From the NCBI GenBank assembly GCA_943736015.1, contig OX031061.1, forward strand, positions 63,308,192-63,372,191: a DNA stretch of 64,000 bases, written 5' to 3'. The notes under the pieces were generated by a model. It had not been told where the DNA came from. It worked only from the letters and a program-made list of their open reading frames with translations, and made no database searches. The stretch is from Tridacna crocea (lineage: Eukaryota; Mollusca; Bivalvia; Cardiida; Cardiidae). The translations under genes and the position numbers were made by a program. Of the stretch, positions 13,101-25,100 are shown piece by piece (the first letter of the stretch is position 1; each line of letters opens with the position of its first letter).

Positions 13101-16100
13101 CCGATTATTCACAAGTGGTCCAGTATACTCTGTCTCTCTGTCTGTCTCTCTCTCTCTCAAGTCTGTATGTATGGCCAAAATTCTTAGAAATCCAATTAAT
13201 TACCGTGCAAGAAGTATATCGTCGGTTTACCCCGAAAACCTGGTAACTACAGCTTGTAACAAGCTGTAGTTACCAGGTTTTCGAAAAAAACCGACGAGGT
13301 ATGTCATCGATCGATCTATGCATTTTATTCCAATGAGTTAAGGTCCGTATTCATGATACCATAATGGTGTTATGAAAATTCGGTCCCTTTGCAAACACAA
13401 AATCTTTTCATCAAATTGTGAATGTTATATATAGAAACTTTAAAAAAAATCACGACATATTGTTTGTAAAGAAGATATTTTTCACGACACCGCTATGACC
13501 TTCCCTTTCTCATGTTTTGGATTGTTTCTCATATCTACAGTTCAATAACCACTCTAGTCTAGTATTCATTAATCTACAGTTCAATAACCACTCTAGTCTA
13601 GTATTCATTAATCCACGGTTCAATAGCCACTCTAGTCTAGTATTCATTAATCTTCAGTTCAATAACCACTCTAGTCTAGTATTCATTAATAATTCTTAAT
13701 GAATAACAATCTTAATCTATCTGCCAAGAATTTTCTACATTACAAAGAAAAGCAATTTCTTATCAGCTAAAACCTGTGGTTTGGCCAATCAGAAATTGCG
13801 GTACGTTTGAATCTAGAATAACACTGATTGTTTGGGAAATACAGGTTCTATATTCACAGACCATTTTTAAGAAAAGTCTTTGTCTCATTCTTCGGAATCT
13901 CTTCATTGTGAAGGTAACAGAAGTTCTGGTTGGCTAAACAGTCAGAAAATCTTGAAGAAAAAAGGCAAAGAATAATCTTGAGAATGGTTGGTGAATACGG
14001 ACCCTGGGCCTGTATTCACCAACCGTTCTTGAGAACATTCTTAGTCTTATTCTCCAAAGAATTCTACATTTGTAAGTTACACAACTTCTGATTGGCTAAA
14101 CCATTCGGTTTAGCCAATCAGAAGTCGTGTTACTTACAAATGAAGAAAATTCTGGAGAATGAGACAAAGAACATTCTTGAGAATGGTTGGTGAATACGGG
14201 CCCTGGTCCTGTTTGCCATTTTGAGAACCCGTCCAGGTCCAAAAGGTCATATGGAAGAAGTCCCAGAGTTTTGAGTAAAGTATTATTTCCGGTTATGTAA
14301 TATCAACAGATAACGGAAGTCCAAGTACACCTCGTTATTATCCCACATTTTGTGACTTATCTTGCAATCTTATACAAACGAACATCGCCATCTCGATAAT
14401 GAATAAAGTCTGCGAATAAAAGGAAGTATCGACCTATATTCTGACCGAGGTAGTTTTCGCGCCAAAAACAGGGAGCTAGGATACACTGACTTTCTCTGTG
14501 GTTGGTTGGTTGTATTGGGGGTTTAACGCCACTTTAACAGGCAAGGTCATATTAGAGATTTCTAGCTTTTACGGTTCATGGTTGACGGAGACGAACTTGC
14601 ACCCTAATCGGGGGTCATCTCAAACTTTTTACTTGTAACGGCGATTTGGGCAGCCGTGTCGGGTGTCGTTGAGTGATAATATGGATAAATCTTATCGGCA
14701 AGCAAAACGCACTAATCAGGAAATGATAAATCAGCGCCTATCCCAGATAACATGCGATATTGCTAGACATCATTTTGCTGACCCAGAAATCCACTACATG
14801 TGGATCTTATGGTACTATGACCGTTAACAATATCAATGGCCCGAATAAAACTGCTCCTGTGGTTCATTTTTCGGACGGTTAACTTCGTAAGAGATTCGAT
14901 CGATGGGCCCCACGGCATGAGGAATTTTGTTCCAGGAATCCCTAATGGCAACCCAATCACAATTCTCCGGCCAAACGACAAACAGTTTTTTTTAAACGTA
15001 GGTGAAATAAGAGAAGTCTATATGTAACCGTCACACTCAAGACTTAGATACGTCTAGTAAAGGGACGACAGAGAAGAAAGATGTATTAGGCAGCGGTCAG
15101 ATTAATTCTAAGAACATACATACGAGTAGTCATCTGACAGAGGGGTATTAAAACAGTTTAACCGAATAGGATTTTTGGAGCCAATAGTTTCGAAAAATAC
15201 AGGGAAAAATACGTTTATGACAAGGGGCAAGACGCAGATGCATTTAATGGAAGGGAGGTAAAAAGGCGAAGTTTCTCTTCAAATTTTCGTGACGAGCAAT
15301 TTCACCTATTGCCACAATGTTTTCTATGCTATCAAAAGGTGTCATATACACATGAGAGATGCCTTCATTCTTGCTGTAATTTAGGGTCAATTAGAGATAC
15401 CATAGAAATGCCTCATGGAGTAAAGGGTTAAGGCGCTTAAAAATATTACATGTATTGAAGCATATAGTTTTAAGGTATTCCTACCCAATAGCGGAAAGTC
15501 TATTTCCAATGTAATTCTCCTCTGGAAAATATTATATCATTAAAGATAGTCAGCATTGTACCGTTTCAATCGAGCAACCTTTGGGGGATTTGCCTTCATA
15601 GAGTTATCAATTTCAATTTTTAAGTCAATATATCCTTAATTCAAAGGGAAATTATTATTATCTCCCTTTACAAATAAAGAAATAGAAGTATGAACAGAAA
15701 CATTTAAGATAGACATGTTAAGAAATTCTGAGCGGTTAAAAGTGCTAAGGATTATTGAATCACGATTAATTCTAAATAATCTAAAAACAGAAACAGAAAA
15801 CAAAAACAAACAAAATGAAAGAAAAACAACAACAAAAAATCGTCATATTGGCCAGAAGCCGCGAGGGAGAAAAGCCTTAAAATCTTTAAAATCTTTAAAA
15901 TGGTGTGTAGATCTGCTTCATCCAATCAGCTGCCCTGGACCAAACGGGTTCGCAATTCCAGGGTGGAACTGAGCGGCTGTAGTAGCGAAGGGGTTTGGTA
16001 TACCCGGTAAAAATAGATAAGGCGTGGTTGTTCGAATTAATGGCGTGGTTATTTTACTTGTGGGCTTATTAGTCGTAGGCTTTGTAGCTGAAATTGACAA

Positions 16101-19100
16101 GAAGTGATAAAGTAAATACATAGAATTTATTTCATTAGCTTGTGGTTGATATGGGGAAATATTTGCCTCAAAAAGGAAAGGTTTGCGAAAATAATTTTCG
16201 CATACCTTTCCCTTTTGAGGCAAATATTTCCCCATATCAACCACAAGCTGATGAAATAAATTATAATATACTGATTGTGTTATATTTCCTCTGATTATTT
16301 TGTCAACGAATGCTATATTTAAAATTAGTAATCTCAAGTTAATTAACCAGATTTTCGGCAGGAGGAAAATATTCACTGTGACGGGGAAATAATTTCCCCA
16401 AGCTTAAATGACATCATTTCTTTACCAATAACTTTTCTAAAAATAGACACATGAAATATAACATAAAAAAATACATAAATCGAAATAACCTGTGACGAAA
16501 AGTAAGGTTTATCCTTAACTGTTACTTTGCTTTTTGTCCGATATTTTCAAGATTAATGCAACCAGATGCAAAGAAAACCGTCTGCAGGAGGTCTACCTGG
16601 GAAACTAGTGCGCGGGAAGTACTGTTTTCGCCTACATATAAAGAGTTCGAAAATGAAATCGACGTTTTTCTATCGTCATAACATCAAATATTCCATCATT
16701 ATTTCTCAATAAACTACCAGATGTTTAAAAACTATATCACGAGTAAGGTGAAACACTATGTTATTTTCATTTCTTCTAGAGATGGTTGCAGCTCGATGTC
16801 GCTAGATGTTTTAGACATTAAAATGACATACCTGTTGTTTTCTGTGTTGGTTTGCTTGTAGTTCTCACCGTTGTGGTTTTTGTTGTTATTTTTGTTGTTG
16901 TTGGGGTAGCTGTTGTTGGAGTTGTTGGAAGCGTTGTGGCGATGACTTGTGTTGTTGTTACTCCTGCATAGGGTGAAACTGAAGGCTGCGTTGACGTAGA
17001 ATTAACTGAAGTCACAAAAGATTGCGCTGTCGTCACTGAAACATATATTAATATAAGATATTGGACTGAAGATATGATAAGTTACCCTGTATGAATAAAG
17101 AGACTTTTTACATCATCATTCTGGCCGAACATTTACAAACGGAAAATCGATCCACGGTTATACACGCTAGTTTTACCTATATAGCACTTATATCACTATT
17201 TATGATTGGAGAATAAGTCCTTTCTACGAGATAAACCAGCGAATTCTAGGCAAAAGTTTCCAATTATTAGGATTATTCTTCCAATAGCCACCATTTTCTT
17301 TTTGCAGAAAATAATTTACCATAACCCGCATTCAGGAAGTTGAAATTACATATGATATGAATTCAGAGTATTATGTAGATAGTATATACAGTGACCTGTC
17401 TCTTTCATGAATAAATCAAACCCTCGAAACCTTTTTATTCATTGACTGGCCCTAAACAAAATTTTAATCATTTTAATGACAATTCCGAAATAGTCCCAAA
17501 CTCAAGTCTCCGTATGAAGTCAAAGTTCAAAACCCCTTATCTCGATCCACTGGTAACTATTGAAAAGAGTCAGGCCATATTATTTCTGAGTGTCCTATAA
17601 AAAGAAAACGGAAAACACAAGAAAGTTTTGAGCCTGTAGGCTTTACTTCATTGCAGTCTACCAATCGGTTTTGTTTTAAAGACCAAACCTGTGTCCAGAC
17701 CTAAGTAGGCCTACCTGAGACTGATAATGATGTAGAGATTTATGAACCATTCTTATTGGATGTTTTTGTGTCACTACATAGTGATTTTGCCCGGTTTACC
17801 CCTATTAAAATTTTACGTGATACTAGAGCTTCTCAATCTCTCATTCCAGCAGATGTCCTGCCTGTTTCTGAGAAGATTTCTGGGACAAGTGTCCTTATTC
17901 AGGGTGTAGAATGTCGATTTGTTAATTTTCCGCTTCATATCATTTATTTATTTTGACACTTAATTAATGGTCTAGTGACTGTTGGAATTAGAAAAAGAAA
18001 AACAGAAAAAAAAAAAAACTTTTAAAGGTGTTCATTTGTTATAAGGCAATGATTTAGCCGGAGATAAGGTAACAGTTAATCCACCTGTAACTGACACACC
18101 TTGCATGGATCCATCACCCAATCCGATTGAGGAAGAAATTCCTGATCTTTACCCTTCATGTGCAGTTACTAGAGCTATGGCAAAGAAAGCTTTTTCGACT
18201 GAAAATCAGTCTGATACTGACTGATCTGATTTTTTTTTTATTTATTATTATCAATTTATTTAAGAATGAAATTAAAAGTTCTATTTCACAAAAAACTGTC
18301 TGAAAGTCAGTCAAATTCTAAACATCAGAATTGGATTACACATGATATGATGTCAAGGTCAAAGCTAAGTGAAGACCAACACAATGATCCAGAAATACCA
18401 CCTTTATTTCAAAAAGCTGTTTGTTAAACTGATCCTTCACAGGAACCTGTCGGTTTTTATATGTAAAATAGAATATTATTGAGAACGTGATGCCCTCCTG
18501 AAGTCTCTGTTGATGAGGAGCGGGATGTCAATCATGAAGTTGTCATACCTGTATCTTGTAGATCAGAAATATTAAGCTTAGCTCATGAAACAGCTATGTC
18601 AGGTCATGTAGGTATCAGTAAAACCTCTCACAAAAATTTCTATCATTTAGAGAAAACTCAATATAATATGAAAGCAAGATATTTTGGTCCTTATTCTGTA
18701 CAGAAAAAGGTCAGTGACTTAAATTATGTGATAATAACTCCTGACACGCCAGAGCAAAAGCAGTTATGTCATAATAATATGATATAAGAATATGTTGATA
18801 GGTATAATTCAAATAGTTTAATATTTTATGAAATTTAGATAAAGAACTTTCACATTTAGTAATGATAAAAAAGATGAACTAAAAACGTGAATTTCTGACT
18901 ATGAGCACATGTTCCATGATATTTCAACATGGACAGATGAAATTTACCCTAATCAGGACATTGAAATTCAAAACCAGTGAAATAACGTCCATATCGAATG
19001 AATCCCATGAAATCGGAACATCTTAGAGAGGAAATCAAGTATCTATTGGAGAATTACTTTATTGAACCCAGTCAAAGTAAATGGAGTTTTCCCTGTATTC

Positions 19101-22100
19101 TTGTACCAAAGCCAGATGGAATTTTCGTACGTGCATTGAATATAGAAAACTTAATATTGTGACCAAGACTTCTACTTAGTCAACATTAATTTTGTCTTCA
19201 TGTATACTATTTTGATTTGTATTCATTTAACATTTGTCTTTATGTATTTTCATGTACATTTAATTATGTGTAATGATATTTTCTTTCTTCAGACAAAAGA
19301 AAGTTTTACTTCTTAAAACTTTTCTTTTTCTTTAGGAGGGGAAGACTTATATAAGTAAGATATAAAGTGACCTGTTTTCAGAATATTCTAGAAACATGAG
19401 GAACATTTATTGGTTTTTCCCGTTGTGGTTTATTTTTAGAAACAGGTACTTAGTAAACAAGCTGTTTACTAATCCATGATGTCATCTTTCTAGAAAAGAA
19501 TAATCTGGAAAAGTAACAACATACACTTAATCATCATGTCTTAAAACTATCTTACACAGTATATTGTATATTCAATTGGACTGATCAAAATGGTATGAAA
19601 TATGCGTTTGAACATATTTTTTTGTAAAGTTATATTATTTTCGTAGTAGATTCAAATACCTTAAGCATGCAAATATACATACCTGTCATTGTATTGTGTA
19701 CGTAACATCCGGTTATGTCAAACCGAAGTGCACCATGGATATCCCAGTCTATTGATATGATACGGTAAAGCAATATAACATGTGTTTAAACACAATGTAA
19801 AGTTGTATATTTTTGAAGTAGCATCAAAAAAGTATAGCAAGTAAATATACCTGTCATGGTAGTGTCTACGTAACATCCGGTAACGTCAAACCGAAGGGCA
19901 ACATGGGTATCCCAGTCCATTGGTATAATACGAACACCAATTGCAAAGATCGGACAGTCTAGAGTATTTGTTTGTATTGTATCGGAATCAGACCCTCCGT
20001 TAAATATCTAAAATGATAGTAGGCCACCGTAATAACGTTATTTAATGATCTTCCATAAATTGATAATTGCTAATATCCTTTCTTTATGGTTAGGGTTACC
20101 CTGTTACTTTAAACGTTCCGTATTTAAGGTACAAAATAAAGCCAAAAAGGTGTTGCTAAACCCTTAGGCAGCTGAGCGTGAGTCGAGGCGTTTTTGTGGA
20201 CAGTGTAGATCAAGATTAGAATGCACAGAACGTGCAGTCTGGTCATGGATCTACACTGTCCGATGCGATATCATTGTTGTTCAAAATCGAATTTTGAAAT
20301 TGCAATATTTGAGTTTTCACCAATTTCTGGAAGCTTTCTTTTGTTTTATAATCAGCTGCTTGGCGGTTAAGAATGCAAACAATTGAAAATGTATTATGGT
20401 AAATGAAAACGACTGTAGTATTTTTCCGATTTGTTAACAGCTTTGAATATCGTCGGTTTACTTCAAAAACCTTGCAACTACAGCTTGAAACAAGCTGTAG
20501 TTACGAGATTTTTTAAGTAAACCCACGATATGTGTTTTACCAACTACAGCAGGGAAGCAATACGTTATCCCCTACACAAAGGATCTAAATGGTTTAGCCA
20601 ATCAAGAGTGTTCTTACATACAAAACTTGAAAATCTTGAAAAATAAGACAAAGAGTGTTCTTAAGAATGAAAGGTGAATACGGGTTCTTCTAGTTAAGGA
20701 TGTTTTTTATACTTAATTAAATGTAGCTATACCTTCTCTACACCGCTGTCATCTTTTATTTCTTGCCAGTTACTCCCATCTATCGTGTACTGCACTTTGT
20801 ACAGCGTTACCCGACCGTTACCTTGGTGACGACCTTGGGTAAGAACCTCGTTGATCATGGTCATATGGTCAAATGTCGCCTGCCACATAAACAAACATTT
20901 TTTTTCCTGCTTTAGCTATGTTGTTGTGTAAATAAAGTAATTTGTATGAATAATCAATTTCTGCCATATTTTAATGTTATTTTGCAGCAAAAGGACATAA
21001 ATGAATGGAATTTCATTTATTTTGTTAAGTCTAGGTCACGGTGCAAATCATTAAATCTGTAAAACACGACTTTGAAATCTCCGTCTATTCAACTGCAAGA
21101 AATATGTACGGACTCGTTCTTTCTTTAAGGTCTTCAGTCCCTAACTCTCTTTAAAAGATGGAAGCTTCCAAGATTGTCTGAAAAGCCTTTACAAAATTGT
21201 CGATGTTACACGATATTGATCGATGAATTAGTGAGTCTACGGCCCTAAACCCTCATATGAAGAGTCGAAAGTTGCCGAGTGTAGCCGAATAGTCTTTAAC
21301 AAACGTGGATGTTTACCGATTAGTTGGGGGCCAAATGCCTTAATTAGACTTTAAGGGCCGGTTGCATAATGGCAGTTTAAAGTTAAACCTAGGTTAAGCC
21401 ATAACTGCTATTATGCAACCGGCCCTAATTTTCTAATTAAAGGTTATCATTGTGTCTACTTTATATATTATTTTTTTCTACCATATGATATATCTAGTCT
21501 GGTCTTTATTTCGACAGTCGACTGTATTTTATTCTTATACCTGTATGTAATGGTTCCTACTGTCTGATACTGGAGACCAGCCGCCGGTAAGTGTAGTACC
21601 ATTACTCAAAACGACATCTGTTGTGTTGAGGCGGCTCCGCGCAGGTGAAGATATTGCAATCGGATCCCTTCGGCTACTTGTGGCTGTAAGGTGATCATCT
21701 GGCAGGGATTGTATCAGAAGTTCGTTGCATAGGTTGTCTTTACCTATGTGATATAGTTTAATAAACTTTAAATTTTTATCAGTTCAAGCTTATTTCTTCG
21801 AGTATAGGGGCGTTGCGCCTGTACGCAAGTTCGTATGCAAAGTTCCTTCATTTCATTATGTTTTCAGATTTTAACTTAGAGCTTGAATTCCACGGGGTTT
21901 CCGTAGTTATCTTGTTAATTAGTTTAAAAATATTTTATTTGCAAATTCAGTAAATGATCAGTTATTTTTTCAAGGAAGAAGACAAGGATATGATATCATG
22001 TTTGAGGCAATTGCTTATCTGCAACATATGCATTGGCTTATTCTGTTGTCTGTGCTTATTTAAAGAAGAGAAGGTTTTAAATTTTACAAGCTGTGTTGTT

Positions 22101-25100
22101 GAGTTAATTGCTGCATCTACCGAATTAATTTGTGGCCGTTGTGGACAGGCAAACATATAACAAAAAGAGACAAAAAGAAACCAAGAAAGATAGAAAATCT
22201 AGGAAAGAGAACCAGTCACATAGAGGTTAGAAAGACAGACAGAGACACAGATAAACCCGCCGCATAAAATCTCACCGAAGCAAAACACGACAATAAGATG
22301 ACAATTTCATTACTAACGTCAAACAAACATTATGAAATATGTGAGGTTTCACAAGTCTTATCATGCGGACAAAAAACCTTGCGAGGATTGGTATGTATGC
22401 ATGTATGTATGTATGTATGTATGTATGTATGTATTCTAGAAAAGGCAGTTATTCTCCAAATGTCGTGGCTTTAATGTGACGAGATTCGATTCGAAGATAA
22501 CACTTTTCAAAACAGTATACATACCAGTTACGTGCTTCGTCACTAACTGTATCAAAACTGCCAAAAAGAGAATAAATAATTTAGAATAAGGGAATATGTT
22601 AAAAAGTCAGTTCACTGAATCAAAGATGCGTCTACAATACGTCTCATGCCACATGAAATTTCACTGTTGTGTTGATGCCCTCCGTCTTTTAAAAATCACA
22701 ACGAAATTTCTAGTGACCATACGGTTGATAGCTGCAGATAACATTGTGGACAAAGGAAAAACTGGATTCAAGAAGGTATTGAGTAATTTATGAGAGTCCA
22801 TTTCTCCTTTCCCACAAATTCTTAGTTTTTAAAGACTTCCTTAAAACTTCTGGTAAGTCTAAAACGGCATGTATAGAAATCATTTATAGCATATCTCATC
22901 ATCAAGTCCTATCTTAAGCGCTGGTTTCCATGTTAATATATATTCGGCGCTGACACTGTTATTAACCCTTTACCACACAATGCCGACTTTTTACGCTCCT
23001 GGAAAGGAAGCCTTTTGAAAACGCTGTGGGAAAAGAAAAAAATGCTGGTAACCAGCATTTTCTCCTTTTCCCATGTTTTCTATCCTATCAAAGAAACTTT
23101 GCACCATTTGAGCCACGTCGAAATTGTCGTCTACAAATGCTTTCAATTTGGACAAAGCTAAAGTTTTGTCGCCTGGTAGAGACTTAATTGTAATCGTTCT
23201 GACCGCAACTAGATACTCTGTATACGCATGCGGGCTAAGCATGCAACTTAACCTCGCTATATAGTCGCTATAAAGTAAGTGGTCCTTCATATAATATCAG
23301 TACAATAATGTATCTGTTTCATACGCTGTATGATCTTTCAACTGGATCAGTTAAGTACCAATAACATGTCTTCCTACTTGTCATTCAATTTAAAAAAAAA
23401 AAAGTTACATGTTATAAAAAGACTTATTTTTAGCCATTATTATCGCTAAATACTGTTCCACAAAATGCGTTTTCGGGAATTTCAGTCCCTTGATTCTTTA
23501 TTCAATTTACATCAGACAGCCCAGGAAAGCACTGAGTCAAACAGGTCGCATCCATACTGTGTGTTACCCTTGGATACTTCCAGGGCCTATACTCTTTACC
23601 AGACTACAACATTTTAGACTGGTCCAAATTCAAAGCACTTGCAGACGACAAAACAAACATACCTCAAAAGTTGAAATTTGTTTGGGGGAAGGTAGAAAAC
23701 ATTGTGGGAAAAAGAGAAAATGCTGGTTACCTGATATCAGCATTTTCTCCTTTTCCCATAATGTTTTCAAAAGGCTTTTATCTCAGGGTCGTAAAAAACA
23801 GGGATTGCTTGATAAAGATTTAACCCTTTACCAGACATTAGAATTTCTGCCTTGTCCTAATTGAAACTGATATTAAACGACAAATTACCAAAAAAATTAA
23901 ACAAGCAAATATGAAAAACGCCTCACAAAGGAAAACAACATTTAGTCATTATACTTTTCATCAACTGGCAAGGTTGCTATCGTGATCAGACAGTAATAAA
24001 ACTGGCTTAACCCTTTACCAAATAATCCCTTGTTTTCTGGAAGCTAAAGGAGAAAGCTTTTGAAAACATTATGGGAAAAGGAAAAAATGCTAATAACCAG
24101 CATTTTCTCCTATTCCCACAATGTTTTCTACTCTATTAACTACAGAAATCATCATTCAAAGTACATTTAATTTGTCGTCTGTTTTCTTGATTCTAGTGGA
24201 AAAACAATACCTTCTTTTCTCGACCGTAAAGGGGAGAGGTTTTAAAAACATCAGGGGAACATGAGAAAATGCTGGTAACCAGAATTATCTCCTGTTCCCA
24301 CGATGTTTTCTACCCTATCCAGTACAGGAATCATCACTCATAATATATTTAATTTGTCGTCTGCAAGTGCTTTGAATTTAGTGTAATTTAGATACATGTA
24401 CTTGTACGAGATGTCATTTATGTAAAGAAATTTACATAAAAATCAAAGAAAAATAATGTGTTCGAATTTTCAAATAGATCTACGTACCTAACAGTAAAAC
24501 TATAGCCGAATATTTTCCCATTTTTAACCTTACAGGTCGTTTTGAAATGGCTGAAATTTTTACATTCCGCCGTGTTACGGGAGTTAGGTTTTAGCAAACA
24601 TGACATTCGCCGGAAGTCGAAATTAATTCAGATTTAAATCTTTTTATTGTCAAGGAAAATATCAGAATGGAATTTTCGGAAGTTGCAGATTGGCTGCAGT
24701 CTAATCTTGATCTACGCCTCCTAATATTTGGATTTTTAACTTTTATTGTTCCTTTTGTGCAATTGTATATTAAGTCTTTACCAAACAACAAATTTATAGA
24801 CTGAGAATTAGTCTAGTCCATAATAACCATTTGGCTTCATTTGGCGACTTACTGACCTTTTGCGGATAGTGTAGATCAAGATCAGACTGCACAGAATGTG
24901 CAGTCTGATCTTTGATCTACACTGTCCGAAAAAGACATATTGTTCTCCTACATGATACATTTGAAACAGGAAAATTTGGGTTTTATTCCTTTATCACACA
25001 ATCCCGACTTGTGACGACCCTGAGAAAGAAAGCTTTTGAAAATAATGGGGGAAAGGAGAAAAATACTGGTAATCAGCATTTTCTTCTTTTTTCGTAATCT

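Larger units (their letters stand above)
12690..15915. other. Gene B intron with repeats only
   Basis: Apart from the hairpins (13210, 13846, 14008), the minisatellite (13541), a SINE tail (14497-14560) and a family II fragment (15290-15430), nothing coding was recognised. ORFs at 14763-15027 on both strands have no known motif and no splice support. Confidence 0.5.
17398..19499 (+). mobile_element. Ret1: broken Gmr1-like Ty3/gypsy retrotransposon copy
   Basis: Degenerate element in the intron of gene B between 17036 and 19850, in opposite orientation to the gene. In order: end of gag with zinc-knuckle remnant (17550-17610, GHIISECPIKRK, first Cys lost), protease remnant (17740-17940, active site DTRAS in place of DTGAS), PR-IN spacer (18060-18225, ending AVTRAMAKK), integrase HHCC start (18555-18645), integrase C-terminal GPY/F part (18670-18800, RYFGPYSV and CHNNMI), start of reverse transcriptase (19010-19150), polypurine tract about 19333-19344 and 3' LTR part (19345-19499). 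Many stops and deletions; the integrase core and most of RT are gone. It matches Ret2 in nucleotide sequence over most of its length. Confidence 0.8.

Noticed and set aside
13517..13699. 60-codon ORF with repeated SSLVFIN units
   Set aside because: It is the translation of a 39-bp minisatellite (a multiple of three) in an intron.
17756..17956. ORF taken alone as a host protein
   Set aside because: It is the protease remnant of Ret1 with a mutated DTGAS box, flanked by other pol pieces.
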